Shown here in pieces: positions 24,208 through 33,274 of a DNA stretch of 38,244 nucleotides. The stretch is taken from positions 1 to 38,244 of the forward strand of contig NZ_JAAEEH010000029.1 of assembly GCF_010179735.1 (NCBI RefSeq). The letters run 5' to 3'. This stretch comes from Anaerotalea alkaliphila. Lineage in GTDB: Bacteria > Bacillota > Clostridia > Lachnospirales > Vallitaleaceae. Below the pieces are notes generated by a model. The model was given only the letters and a program-made list of their open reading frames with translations. It was not told the DNA's origin and did no database searches. Position 1 is the stretch's first letter. Every line of letters begins with the position of its first letter. The position numbers and the translations under genes were made by a program.

Positions 24208-26562
24208 ATGAAAGTAATCAAAAGGAACAACACCATTGTGGAGTTCGATCTGGAGAAGATCAAGAACGCCATCAAACTGGCCATGGGTGCGACAAAAGCA
24301 GGGGTGGACGATGCGCTGGCCGGACAGATCACGGAGACCATCGAGGAAACCCTCCGCAGCTACTCCTCCGCCGTTTCCGTGGAGCGCATCCAGGACCTGG
24401 TGGAGACGGCCCTGATGGATTCCAGCCGGAAGGATGTGGCAAAGAAATACATCCTGTACCGTTATGAACGGGACAAGTCAAGGGAGAAGCGGAGCAAGGA
24501 CCTCACCAACCGGATCCTGACCGACCAGTTCATCAGCAAATACAAGCATCACCCCAATCCCATGAACCAGTTGGGGAGCTTCGTCTACTACCGCACCTAT
24601 TCCAGGTGGCTGCCGGAGGAAAACCGCCGGGAGTACTGGTGGGAAACCGTGCGCAGGGCGGTGGAATACAATTGCAGCCTTGTACCCACCACCAGGGAGG
24701 AAGCGGAGAAGCTGTTCGACAACATCTTCAACCTGCGGCAGTTCGTGTCCGGCAGGACCTTCTGGGTGGGAGGCACCGAAGTGGCCAAGAACTATCCCAT
24801 GGCCAACTACAACTGCGCCTTCCAGGTCATCGACAACTTCAGCGCCTTCAAGGACCTTTTCTACCTTCTGATGGTGGGCGCCGGCGTGGGTGTCCGGGTG
24901 CTGAAGTCCGATGTGGACAAGCTCCCCAAGGTCAGGGCGGATTTCGAGGTCATCCACGAGGATTACACCCCCATTCCCATAAACCAGAGGGAAGACAGCA
25001 CCTCCCTGCAGTTCCTGCACAACAACGTCTGCAAGATCGTCATCGGGGACAGCAAGGAAGGCTGGACCCAATCCCTGGACTACTTCTTCAAAATCATCTA
25101 CAGCAACGAGTACCGGAAGATCAACACCATCATCATCAGCTACAACCATGTGCGCCCCAAAGGCGAACGCCTTCTGACCTTCGGAGGAACCGCCAGCGGC
25201 TACCAGAGCGTCAAGAACATGTTCCTCAAGATCGCCAAGATCATCAAGAAGCGGGCCATCTACGAGGAGCAGCGATACATCAAGCTCAAACCCATCGACT
25301 GCCTGGACATCGCCAACATCATCGGCGAGAACGTGGTGGTGGGCGGTGTCCGCAGGACCGCGGAAATCGTTTTGGTGGATGCGGACGACAAGGAATGCGT
25401 GGAGGCGAAGAGCAACCTCTACAAGCAGATCGACGGACAATGGATTGTGGACCAGGACATCATCCACCGCCAGATGAGCAACAACTCCATCTACTACACC
25501 AAAAAGCCCAGCCGGGAGCACTTGCACTGGCAGCTGGAGCAGATGCGCTATTCCGGCGAGCCCGGTTGGGTGAACGAGGAGGCCGGAGCCAAGCGCAGGC
25601 CCAACATGAACGGGGTCAACCCCTGCGGGGAAATCCTCCTGGACTCCAAAGGGCTCTGCAACCTCACCACCATCAACGTCTACGCCTTCGTGCGGGAAGA
25701 CGGAAGCCTGGATCTGGAAGGCCTGCTGGAAGCCCAGCGTCTTTCTGCCCGGGCCGGATACAGGATGACCTGCGTGACACTGGAAATCCCCGAATGGGAC
25801 AATGTCCAGCAGCGGGACAAGCTGCTCGGCTGTTCCCTCACCGGCTGGCAGGACATGGCCAACAAGGCCGGGTTGGACAAGGATGCACAGGCCCAGCTCC
25901 TTAGGCAGCTGCGGGCATCCGCCCATGACGCCGCCAAGGAATACGCGGAGGAGATCGGCGAGAACACCCCCATCCTGGTGACCACCGTCAAGCCGGAGGG
26001 CACCCTCAGCCAACTGCCAACGGTTTCCAGCGGCGTACACCACTCCCACTCCCCCTACTACATCCGGAGGGTGCGGATCAGCGCCCACGACCCCTTGGTC
26101 AAGGTTTGCGAGGAACTGGAGTACACCATCCATCCCGAAGTGGGGCAGACCATGGAGAACTGCACCACCAAGGTCATCGAATTCCCTGTGGCCGCCCCGG
26201 AAGGCACGACCAAGTACGAGGTGAGCGCCCTGGACCAGTTGGAGACCTACAAGCTCTTCATGGAGAACTATGTGGACCACAACTGCTCCATCACCATCCA
26301 TGTCCGCGACCAGGAGTGGGAAGCGGTGGAGGAATGGGTCTACCGGAACTGGGATGAAGTGGTTGCCCTCTCCTTCCTTTCCCTGGACGACAACTTCTAC
26401 CAGCTCCTTCCCTACGAGTCCATCACAAAGGACACCTATGAGGAAATGGCGCGGAACATGAAACCCTTCATCCCCACCCTGCTATCCAAGTATGAGTTCG
26501 AGGAAAACGAGTTCGACGCCAAGGAAGCAGCCTGCGACACAGGGATCTGCCCGGTGCGCTGA
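24208..26562 (+). CDS. nrdJ: Class II (adenosylcobalamin-dependent) ribonucleoside-triphosphate reductase
   Basis: 784 aa. It makes dNTPs from NTPs using a B12-derived thiyl radical, without oxygen. An ATP-cone occupies about the first 90 residues (VIKRNNTIVEFDLEKIKNAI), giving allosteric dATP control. The catalytic part resembles the monomeric Lactobacillus RTPR: Cys203 in NYNCAF, the NPCGE loop with radical Cys473, Cys484 eleven residues on, and the C-terminal reducing pair Cys776/Cys781 in CDTGICPVR. GGGAG precedes the ATG. It is monocistronic between the NrdR-controlled promoter and a 23-bp terminator. No cobalamin riboswitch is seen upstream. Confidence 0.96.
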   Translation: MKVIKRNNTIVEFDLEKIKNAIKLAMGATKAGVDDALAGQITETIEETLRSYSSAVSVERIQDLVETALMDSSRKDVAKKYILYRYERDKSREKRSKDLTNRILTDQFISKYKHHPNPMNQLGSFVYYRTYSRWLPEENRREYWWETVRRAVEYNCSLVPTTREEAEKLFDNIFNLRQFVSGRTFWVGGTEVAKNYPMANYNCAFQVIDNFSAFKDLFYLLMVGAGVGVRVLKSDVDKLPKVRADFEVIHEDYTPIPINQREDSTSLQFLHNNVCKIVIGDSKEGWTQSLDYFFKIIYSNEYRKINTIIISYNHVRPKGERLLTFGGTASGYQSVKNMFLKIAKIIKKRAIYEEQRYIKLKPIDCLDIANIIGENVVVGGVRRTAEIVLVDADDKECVEAKSNLYKQIDGQWIVDQDIIHRQMSNNSIYYTKKPSREHLHWQLEQMRYSGEPGWVNEEAGAKRRPNMNGVNPCGEILLDSKGLCNLTTINVYAFVREDGSLDLEGLLEAQRLSARAGYRMTCVTLEIPEWDNVQQRDKLLGCSLTGWQDMANKAGLDKDAQAQLLRQLRASAHDAAKEYAEEIGENTPILVTTVKPEGTLSQLPTVSSGVHHSHSPYYIRRVRISAHDPLVKVCEELEYTIHPEVGQTMENCTTKVIEFPVAAPEGTTKYEVSALDQLETYKLFMENYVDHNCSITIHVRDQEWEAVEEWVYRNWDEVVALSFLSLDDNFYQLLPYESITKDTYEEMARNMKPFIPTLLSKYEFEENEFDAKEAACDTGICPVR

Positions 26563-26579
26563 TCCGTCCCCCCCGGGGC

Positions 26580-26631
26580 AAAAGGAAATCCCGCCGACAA
26601 GCCCCTAAGCTTGTCGGCGGGATTTCCTTTT
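26580..26631. terminator. Terminator of nrdJ, shared with the convergent hydrolase gene
   Basis: A perfect 23-bp stem with a six-base loop is followed on the plus strand by TTTTGTTT. The opposite strand ends in TTTT after the stem, so it can also stop the convergent transcript ending at 26663. Confidence 0.9.
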
Positions 26632-26662
26632 GTTTCCTTAATGCGCCTACCGGTGGACTATC

Positions 26663-27493
26663 CTAGCGGTAGAAATAGTTTCCTCCAATCAGGGCGATGA
26701 AGGAATTCGCCTTGCTTTTGAAAGGCGTGTTGTTGAAATAAAGGGAATTCGGGACGTTGTCGTGCCCTTCCAGCGCCATTTTGGCTGCCGTCACGGATTC
26801 CACGTTGGGGACCAGGGTGGCGAAGCTCGCCTTGTGGGCCGGCGGGAACTGCACGGTGAATTTGCGTTGGAAAATCACTTCCTTGACGCTGTTGGGGAAG
26901 CTTGGACTCTCCACACGGTTCAGGACCACGTTGGCAACAGCCAGTTTCCCGTCCAGGGAAGAACCGCCGCTTTCCGCCATCACGATTTTGGACAACCACT
27001 GGAGGTCCTCCTTGGTGTAGCTCAGCTGCTTCACACGGGCGGGATCCAAGGCGAACCCTTCCCTTGTCAATTCCAGCGTATGGGTGCCGTTGTCCCATCG
27101 GACCTCGAAGCCCATGAGCCTGGCAAGACCTTGCACCGGCACCATGGAACGTCCATACTGGAGCTCCGGCGGTGCCGGCAGGTGCTTCAGCTCTCCGTTG
27201 GCGTAGACCGCCCTGGAATTGATGTAGACCTTGGCGACCGTGCCCGGGGTCTCCAGAAGCAGGCTTTTTTCCGCTGCGTTCCATGCCAGCTGCTTGCTTC
27301 CAAGCGCCTCCAGGACTGTCCTTGCCGGGGCATATACGGATCCGTTCTTATAATAGGGATTGGACTCCAGCGCCAGTGTCTGTCCGTTGACGCTGATGGT
27401 GATCCGGGATGTCGTTTGCGCATGTGCTGTGCTGCTCAGATGCGGCAAAAGGATTGTCAGGGCCATGAGTACTGTGATGATCGTTTTCTTCAT
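26663..27493 (-). CDS. Secreted SleB-type cell-wall hydrolase with copper-amine-oxidase-like N-terminal domain
   Basis: 276 aa. A signal peptide (hydrophobic residues 4-18, probable cleavage after AHA at 23-25) is followed by a copper amine oxidase N-terminal-like repeat domain (about 30-145: VNGQTLALESNPYYKNGSV, RSMVPVQGLARLMGFEV). This module is common on clostridial wall proteins. The C-terminal Hydrolase_2/SleB domain (about 160-276) has the catalytic-type glutamate in VMAESGG, then VANVVLNRV and a terminal GGNYFYR. It probably cuts peptidoglycan; a spore cortex versus vegetative role is open. GGAGG lies before the ATG at 27493; an ATG four codons earlier overlaps that GGAGG. Confidence 0.87.
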   Translation of the reverse strand: MKKTIITVLMALTILLPHLSSTAHAQTTSRITISVNGQTLALESNPYYKNGSVYAPARTVLEALGSKQLAWNAAEKSLLLETPGTVAKVYINSRAVYANGELKHLPAPPELQYGRSMVPVQGLARLMGFEVRWDNGTHTLELTREGFALDPARVKQLSYTKEDLQWLSKIVMAESGGSSLDGKLAVANVVLNRVESPSFPNSVKEVIFQRKFTVQFPPAHKASFATLVPNVESVTAAKMALEGHDNVPNSLYFNNTPFKSKANSFIALIGGNYFYR

Positions 27494-27553
27494 GCTTACC
27501 TCCATAGTTTAAGAAACCGACCGAAGCGGGAGTTGCCGCTCCTGTCTGCAATC

Positions 27554-27582
27554 ATTATACCATGGCGGACAGCAGTTTTCCA
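27554..27582 (-). promoter_or_regulatory. Promoter of the cell-wall hydrolase gene
   Basis: TATAAT (27554-27559) with TGGAAA 17 bp upstream (27577-27582) on the minus strand. The -35 is weak. The transcript leader of about 55 nt contains a small AGCGG/CCGCT hairpin. Confidence 0.55.
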
Positions 27583-27617
27583 GGTTTACGTAACATTTCG
27601 TTAACAATTAATAAATA

Positions 27618-27649
27618 CTTGCGTAATGATTTTGTATCATTTGTGCAAG
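27618..27649. other. Hairpin in an AT-rich gap between ilvA and the hydrolase gene
   Basis: CTTGC/GCAAG outer and AATGAT/ATCATT inner pairs make an imperfect stem. Bases 27585-27750 are far richer in A+T than the rest of the window. It may be the weak ilvA terminator; nothing else is visible in this gap. Confidence 0.4.
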
Positions 27650-27752
27650 CAGCATATGTCCAGACAGAAATGGCAAGGTTTATTTATCTATATTTTCCTG
27701 TTTATTTTGCTTGCCTGGCATTTTGCACAACGAAATGTCGGGCAGAATGACC

Positions 27753-28952
27753 TCAATAGACAACTTCAAATTCATAGCCTGCATGCTGCAACGCCTTTTT
27801 GATCTGGCTCACATGCCTTTTGCCGTTGGTTTCGACCGTCACTTCCAGCTGCACATGCCGGAACCGGTCGATGGTCTTGAACTGGTTGTGGTCCAGCTTG
27901 ATGATGTTCGCCCGGGCGTCCGAAAGGATGGAGGATATTTTGGTCAACTCCCCCGGCGTGTCGCTCAGTTCCACCGCGAAGCAGAAGACCCTTCCCCGGA
28001 CCACCAGGCCCCGGTTGATCAGCTCGGAAATCGTGACCACGTCGATGTTTCCGCCGCTCACGATGCTTACGATCTTCTTGTCGTGAAGATGCAGCTTCCG
28101 GATGGCTGCCAGGGACAGTACACCCGCGTTCTCCGCAATCAGCTTCTCCTTTTCCAGGAGAAGGAGGAAGCTTTCCATGATGTCCACATCCTCCACCGTG
28201 ACGATGTCGTCCACATACTCCTTCACCATGGCGTAGGTCAGGACGCCGGCCTTCTTCACCGCCACCCCTTCCGCTATGGTAGAAAGCTTTTTCAGCTCCG
28301 TAATCCGGTCGTTCTGGATGGATTTGCGCAATGTCTGGGCGCCTTTGGGCTCCACGCCGATGATGGTGACCGCCGGATTCATGGATTTGATGGCCAATGC
28401 CACGCCGCTGGCCAGGCCGCCGCCGCCGATGGGCACCAGCACCACGTCCACATCCGGAAGCTCTTCCAGGATTTCCATCCCTATGGTCCCCTGCCCCGCA
28501 ATCACTTCTTCGTCGTCGAAGGGATGCACCAGCGTCATTCCGTGCTCCGCCACCAGCTGCATCGCCTTCCCATGGGCGTCGTCGTAGCAGTCCCCATACA
28601 GGACCACTTCGGCCCCGTAGGAACGGGTGGCCTCCACCTTGATCAGCGGCGTGGCGGCAGGCATCACGATCGTGGCCGCCACCCCCAGCCGCTGGGCGGC
28701 CATGGCCACCCCTTGTGCGTGGTTTCCTGCGGAAGCGGCCACCAGTCCCCGCTCCTTCTGTTCCTGGGTCAGCTGGCTGATCTTGTTGCAGGCCCCCCGG
28801 ATTTTGAAAGCCCCTGTCACCTGCAGGTTTTCCGGCTTGATGTACACCTGGTTCTTGTACTCCTGACTGAAAAAGCTGCTGTAGATCAAGGGCGTTTTTT
28901 TGATCATGGGCGCAATGATGGCTGCCGCCCTTTGTATCTGCTCGAATTCCAT
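27753..28952 (-). CDS. ilvA: Threonine ammonia-lyase (threonine dehydratase) with C-terminal ACT domain
   Basis: 399 aa, the short form. It converts threonine to 2-oxobutanoate with PLP. The Schiff-base lysine is Lys50 in TGAFKIRGA; SAGNHAQG and the phosphate loop GGGGLASG follow, then SGGNID. The last 75 residues form one ACT domain (ELSDTPGELTKISSIL). This architecture is shared by biosynthetic IlvA of many Gram-positives and by catabolic TdcB-like enzymes, so the role (isoleucine synthesis or threonine fermentation) is not decided by sequence. AGAGGG precedes the ATG, and DUF2161 ends 17 bp upstream. Confidence 0.93.
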   Translation of the reverse strand: MEFEQIQRAAAIIAPMIKKTPLIYSSFFSQEYKNQVYIKPENLQVTGAFKIRGACNKISQLTQEQKERGLVAASAGNHAQGVAMAAQRLGVAATIVMPAATPLIKVEATRSYGAEVVLYGDCYDDAHGKAMQLVAEHGMTLVHPFDDEEVIAGQGTIGMEILEELPDVDVVLVPIGGGGLASGVALAIKSMNPAVTIIGVEPKGAQTLRKSIQNDRITELKKLSTIAEGVAVKKAGVLTYAMVKEYVDDIVTVEDVDIMESFLLLLEKEKLIAENAGVLSLAAIRKLHLHDKKIVSIVSGGNIDVVTISELINRGLVVRGRVFCFAVELSDTPGELTKISSILSDARANIIKLDHNQFKTIDRFRHVQLEVTVETNGKRHVSQIKKALQHAGYEFEVVY

Positions 28953-28969
28953 GGATTCCCTCTCTTCTC

Positions 28970-29671
28970 CTATTCGTCTTCCCTGGCGAATATTTCCACC
29001 AGGCTTTCATATTCCGACAACGCTGCCTTTCCCTGGGGGCCGATTCCATACAGCCCCCGTTCTTCATGAATATACCAGCCGTATACGTTCCTGTAAAGGA
29101 TTTTTTGGGGGTTTTCCACCCCAGGATACCCTTTCAGTTCCCTGGGCGCCTTGGGTCCTGCCTTTTCCAGTTGGTAGGCGATCCGCAGGGATTCCTCCTT
29201 GTAGGCGGTCATCAGCTTTTCCCTGTTGGCGCCTCCCTGGTTCAGCTCCAAGCTTCTGCCATGGAATTCCTTTACCAGCGACTGGCGTTTCCGCCTGTTC
29301 CTCTGGACCAGGGCCTGCAGGTCCATTTCCACCGGTTCCTGGGACACGGCCACCGTCCCCAGCCTGTCCACCAGCAGAAGACCCACCCCCAACCTCCGGA
29401 GGAGATGGACCTTGTTCCTGAATTCCTTCCGCACCAGAGCCTTTCCAGGATGGGGGATGGCCGCATACACCAGATCCGCCGTCTTTTGCCGCTGGGTGGT
29501 CTGCACCAGCAGTTTCAAATTCAGGGACAGCTTCAGCTCCACAGCCACCAGATGCTCCTCCTTGACCGCCAGCAGGTCCGCATCCCCCACCTCGCTCCGC
29601 ACCTGGTAACCCAAGCCTTCAAAAAACGCCCGCACGGGGGCATACAGTTCCCTTTCCCTCTGGAACGCCAT
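28970..29671 (-). CDS. DUF2161 protein, PD-(D/E)XK nuclease-like fold
   Basis: 233 aa. It resembles the DUF2161 family (COG5482), uncharacterised proteins annotated as putative PDDEXK-type phosphodiesterases. The nuclease-like core is in the first 70 residues: GDADLLAV (Asp30/Asp32), then VAVELKLSL with Glu45-x-Lys47, then QTTQRQKTADLVYAAIP. The rest is helical and basic with a winged-helix-like end (YGIGPQGKAALSEYESLV). No partner methylase, helicase or toxin-antitoxin gene is adjacent. AAAGGAGG lies just before the ATG. It sits between fdpF and ilvA, after a terminator. Confidence 0.75.
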   Translation of the reverse strand: MAFQRERELYAPVRAFFEGLGYQVRSEVGDADLLAVKEEHLVAVELKLSLNLKLLVQTTQRQKTADLVYAAIPHPGKALVRKEFRNKVHLLRRLGVGLLLVDRLGTVAVSQEPVEMDLQALVQRNRRKRQSLVKEFHGRSLELNQGGANREKLMTAYKEESLRIAYQLEKAGPKAPRELKGYPGVENPQKILYRNVYGWYIHEERGLYGIGPQGKAALSEYESLVEIFAREDE

Positions 29672-29710
29672 CCTCTCTCCTCCTTTCGGTCCCGAGCCCT
29701 CCTAGCGCAC

Positions 29711-29738
29711 AAGAAAGGGAGGACCTTCCGGTCCCCCC
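29711..29738 (-). terminator. Terminator of fdpF
   Basis: On the minus strand a 9-bp stem (29717-29725 with 29730-29738, one G-U) with loop GGAA is followed by TTTCTT. It is moderately strong, so DUF2161 and ilvA may receive read-through, since no promoter was seen after it. Confidence 0.65.
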
Positions 29739-29765
29739 CTGGCAAGTCCTGTGCCTCGACTCCCG

Positions 29766-32351
29766 TCAGCCCTTCAATACGGAAAGCATGGCCATGGGAC
29801 CGGCTCCATGCTTGATGCCGTTGATGAGCTTCTTGGTCTTCTTGTTGTCGCCGATGATGACCGCACCGGTCAGCTTGTCGTCCACAAAGTACAATTTCTT
29901 GTAGGTTGCCTTGCCTGGCGCGGGGTCTTCAAAGAGCAACTGTGTCAGCCCTTCCGTGGACTCGTAGTTGACCTTGCCCACACTGAAGATGTTCACTCCA
30001 AGACCGTTGAACACATTGGAGGTGATGTAGGCTTCGTAGTCCATGTGGTCTCCCACCGCATTGGACCCGGCTACCCGTCCCTGCTCGATGGCCTCCGGCC
30101 AGATGGAGTAGTTGACGCCTTCACATACGGCCACGTCTCCAGCGGCGTAGATGTTGGGGACATTGGTCCGCATCTGCAGGTCGACCACCACACCCCGTTC
30201 GCAACGGATGCCGGCGGAAGCCGCCAGGGTCGTCTCCGGTTTCACGCCGGCGCTCACAAGGACGAAATCCGCTTCCAAGGTATCCCCGGTGCTCAAGCGC
30301 ACCCCTTCCACCTTGTCCGAACCAAGTATTTCCACTACGGACGCCCCCTTGACCATGGCGATGCCCGTATCCACAATCGCCTGTTCGAAGATCCGCGCGC
30401 CCTGCTCGTCCAGCTGTCTAGGCAGCAGCCGTTCGGCGATTTCCACCACGGTCACTTCCAGACCGTTCTTCCGGATTTCCGAAGCGGCCTCCAGACCGAT
30501 CAGCCCGCCTCCCACGATGACCACCTTCCGGCTGTGGGCCAGGTATTCCTTCATCGCATTGGCGTTCTGGAGGGAACGCAAGGTGAAGACCCCCGGCAGC
30601 TGGGCGTTCTTGATGGGCGGCACGAAGCTGCGGGCTCCTGCGGCCAGGACCAGCCTGTCGTAGGGCAGGCGTTCCCCGTCGCAAAGGACCGCTTCCTGTG
30701 CCTGGGGGTCGATGGAGGCCACCTGGCAGCCGGTGCGCAATTCGATGCCAAGCTCATCGTACCAGTCCTGCCCATGAAGGAACAGATCCTCCTCCTTGGC
30801 GTCGTTGGCCAGGTATTCCGAAAGGAGGGGCTTGTAGTACACCGCGCTGGGCTCCTCGTCGATGATGGTGACGGTGGCCGCCCCGTTCCGCTTGCGGATG
30901 GCATCCGCTGTGGCGATTCCCGCAGCGCCGTTCCCGATGATCAGGATGCGCAGGGGGTCCTCCGAGCGGAAGCTGACAGTCTCGTCCACATACTCCTCGA
31001 ACTGCTCCCTGGTCGCACCGCAGGCGGGGCAGATCGCTGGGGGAAGCGGGCCCTCGAAGACCTCCCCGCACACAACGCAGCGCCATTTCCGGATGGTCCC
31101 GTCATAGACGAAATCTTCCTCGTCCTGGTCCTCCGGCACCAGCTCCTCATAGGTCTTCGTTCCGAGGACATATTCCCCGAAGGTCCTTCCGAAAGCGACC
31201 GCATCCTCCAGCGCCGCCTCGCTGGGCTTGAAGTTCACCTTGAATCCCGGTACCACCTCCATCCGCAGCTCCTTCAGCCGGCGTTCGATGTTGTCCACCG
31301 CCTCGCCGCTCCAACCGTAGGATCCGAAGGCGGAAGCGAGCTTCCCGCCGTGGACGATGGGGGACAGCTTCACAAGGATTTCCATGATAGGGAGCAGGGC
31401 ATCCCCGTTGATGGTGGGGGAACCGAAGAGCAGGCCCTTGGACTTGTGGATGTCCGCGAACACGTCCCCTTCCTTCGCGCAAACCAGGTCATGGAGGTGC
31501 ACCTGGATGTCTCCTGCCTGCTTCAGGCCCTCCTCCATCTTCAGCGCGAGCTGCTTGGTGTAGCTGTAGGCGGAGACGTAGGGGATGGCCACATGGGTCC
31601 CTTCCACTTCCTCCTCCAGGGACCAGAGCCGGGACTGCTCGATGATTTCCCAGGGGTTCTCGTCCAGGACGGGTCCATGGCCGTTGCAGACCATGTCGAT
31701 CTCCAGGTCCTTGATCTTGTCGATCGCCTGGAGCATGTATTTCTTGAATGGTCCGAAAATCATGTCAAAATAATATTTCAAGGCCTTCCGGTAGTTCCCC
31801 ACATTGTCCAGCTTGGAATACAGGATGTCGTCCAAAGCATAGTGGGCGCCGAAGGAGTCGCAGGTGAAGAGAACCTTGTCCTCCACCACATAGGTGTAGA
31901 TGGAGTCCGGCCAGTGGAGGAAGGGGGCGCTGATGAACCGGAGGGTCTTGTCCCCCAGTGAAAGGGAGTCCCCGTCCCCGACCACCATGGATTCGAACTC
32001 CCGGTTGGCGATGTTCTTCATGAAGCGGATGGCCGGCTCGGAACCCACCACCACTGCACCAGGGGACTTTTCCAAAATATGGGCGACGGTTCCCGCATGG
32101 TCCGGTTCGGTGTGGTCCACTATGATGTAATCGATCTTTGTCAGGTCAACCTCCTGGGCAAGCTTCTCCAGATACTCCTCCGTGAAGGTGTACTTCACCG
32201 TCTCCACCAGCGCCGTCTTCTCGCTTCCCTTGATCAGGTAGGAGTTGTAGGTGGTGCCGAATTCCGTGTACATGATGATGTCGAACACACGCAGATTGTG
32301 GTCGATAGCGCCGATCCACCAGATGTTCTCTTTCAGCTCAAGCTTTTTCAT
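29766..32351 (-). CDS. fdpF: Class F flavodiiron protein: diiron oxygen reductase + flavodoxin + short-spaced rubredoxin + NADH:rubredoxin oxidoreductase
   Basis: 861 aa. It reduces O2 (possibly NO) with electrons from NAD(P)H in a single chain. Order: metallo-beta-lactamase-like diiron domain (about 1-250) with every ligand present (His80, Glu82, Asp84, His146, Asp165, His225); FMN flavodoxin (about 255-395; FGSPTINGDALLP, FGSYGWSGEAV); rubredoxin (Cys425, Cys428, Cys441, Cys444, only 12 residues between the pairs); FAD/NAD reductase (about 465-861; IGNGAAGIATADA, VGGGLIGLEAA, IYAAGDVA). This matches the class F type described from Clostridioides difficile. The ATG at 32351 follows AGGAGG. 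It lies 72 bp after rbgA and is an unusual neighbour for ribosome-assembly genes. Confidence 0.93.
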   Translation of the reverse strand: MKKLELKENIWWIGAIDHNLRVFDIIMYTEFGTTYNSYLIKGSEKTALVETVKYTFTEEYLEKLAQEVDLTKIDYIIVDHTEPDHAGTVAHILEKSPGAVVVGSEPAIRFMKNIANREFESMVVGDGDSLSLGDKTLRFISAPFLHWPDSIYTYVVEDKVLFTCDSFGAHYALDDILYSKLDNVGNYRKALKYYFDMIFGPFKKYMLQAIDKIKDLEIDMVCNGHGPVLDENPWEIIEQSRLWSLEEEVEGTHVAIPYVSAYSYTKQLALKMEEGLKQAGDIQVHLHDLVCAKEGDVFADIHKSKGLLFGSPTINGDALLPIMEILVKLSPIVHGGKLASAFGSYGWSGEAVDNIERRLKELRMEVVPGFKVNFKPSEAALEDAVAFGRTFGEYVLGTKTYEELVPEDQDEEDFVYDGTIRKWRCVVCGEVFEGPLPPAICPACGATREQFEEYVDETVSFRSEDPLRILIIGNGAAGIATADAIRKRNGAATVTIIDEEPSAVYYKPLLSEYLANDAKEEDLFLHGQDWYDELGIELRTGCQVASIDPQAQEAVLCDGERLPYDRLVLAAGARSFVPPIKNAQLPGVFTLRSLQNANAMKEYLAHSRKVVIVGGGLIGLEAASEIRKNGLEVTVVEIAERLLPRQLDEQGARIFEQAIVDTGIAMVKGASVVEILGSDKVEGVRLSTGDTLEADFVLVSAGVKPETTLAASAGIRCERGVVVDLQMRTNVPNIYAAGDVAVCEGVNYSIWPEAIEQGRVAGSNAVGDHMDYEAYITSNVFNGLGVNIFSVGKVNYESTEGLTQLLFEDPAPGKATYKKLYFVDDKLTGAVIIGDNKKTKKLINGIKHGAGPMAMLSVLKG

Positions 32352-32423
32352 AGTGCGCCTCCTCGTTATTTTTTTGACATTTCTTGGTTGGAAAAGCACC
32401 GGATCACGGGAAAATTCCGGGGC

Positions 32424-33263
32424 TCATTCCAAGGTGAAGGAGCCCATCTTGCCGTTCCTGAACTCCTCCAGGAACATCTTCGAAAGCCTGTGGACATCCG
32501 GCTCCCCGTGGCTCGCAAGCAGGTTTCTCATTTTGGCCATTTCCCGCAAGATGTCATGGGGCTCCTTCCCTTCAAAGTCCTCGATGGGGTATTTTTGGAG
32601 GAAATCGTTCCTATAGTCGTTCTTGAAAAAACGGACCAGTTCCAAGGCCAGCGTTTCGGCATCCAAGATTTCCTCCCGGATGGATCCGATGAAGGCAAGA
32701 CGCAGACCCACCGTGCGGTCTTCGAACTTGGGCCAGAGGATTCCCGGGGTGTCCAACAGTTCGATGTCTTTTTTTATCTTGATCCATTGCTTCCCTTTGG
32801 TCACTCCAGGCTTGTTGCCTGTTTTTGCGGTTGCCCTGCCCACCAGCTTGTTGATGAAAGTGGACTTCCCCACATTGGGGATCCCCACAATCATGGCACG
32901 GATGGGGCGGTTCATCATGCCCCTCCGCTTGTCCCTGGCGATCTTGTCCTTGCAGGCTTCCCTAGCCGCTGTCAGGACCGCGGGAAGCCCTTCTCCGGTG
33001 CGGGCGTTCACGCAGACGGAGGGCAGGCTCTCTTCCTTGAATTTCTGGATCCATTCGGCGGTCCGTTTGGGATCCGCCAGATCTATCTTGTTCAGGACCA
33101 CGAACCGCGGCTTGTTGTTGGTGATCTGGGCCATTTCAGGGTTCCTGCTGCTGACAGGAACCCGTGCATCCACCAGTTCCACCACCACGTCCACCAGCTT
33201 TATGTTTTCCTGCATCATCCGTCTGGCCTTCGTCATGTGTCCTGGATACCATTGTATATTCAT
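32424..33263 (-). CDS. rbgA: Ribosome biogenesis GTPase RbgA (YlqF)
   Basis: 279 aa. RbgA is needed for a late step of 50S assembly. The circularly permuted GTPase order is plain: NKID (58-61, G4) comes before GIPNVGKS (127-134, G1), then DTPG (171-174, G3). The N-terminus MNIQWYPGHMTKARRMM is the family hallmark. The C-terminal helical domain binds rRNA in characterised homologues. Only AGGACGG precedes the ATG, so translation may be modest. lepB ends 11 bp upstream; this lepB-rbgA order after rplS is standard in Firmicutes, though rnhB, the usual next gene, is replaced by fdpF. Confidence 0.97.
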   Translation of the reverse strand: MNIQWYPGHMTKARRMMQENIKLVDVVVELVDARVPVSSRNPEMAQITNNKPRFVVLNKIDLADPKRTAEWIQKFKEESLPSVCVNARTGEGLPAVLTAAREACKDKIARDKRRGMMNRPIRAMIVGIPNVGKSTFINKLVGRATAKTGNKPGVTKGKQWIKIKKDIELLDTPGILWPKFEDRTVGLRLAFIGSIREEILDAETLALELVRFFKNDYRNDFLQKYPIEDFEGKEPHDILREMAKMRNLLASHGEPDVHRLSKMFLEEFRNGKMGSFTLE

Positions 33264-33274
33264 ATTTTTCCGTC

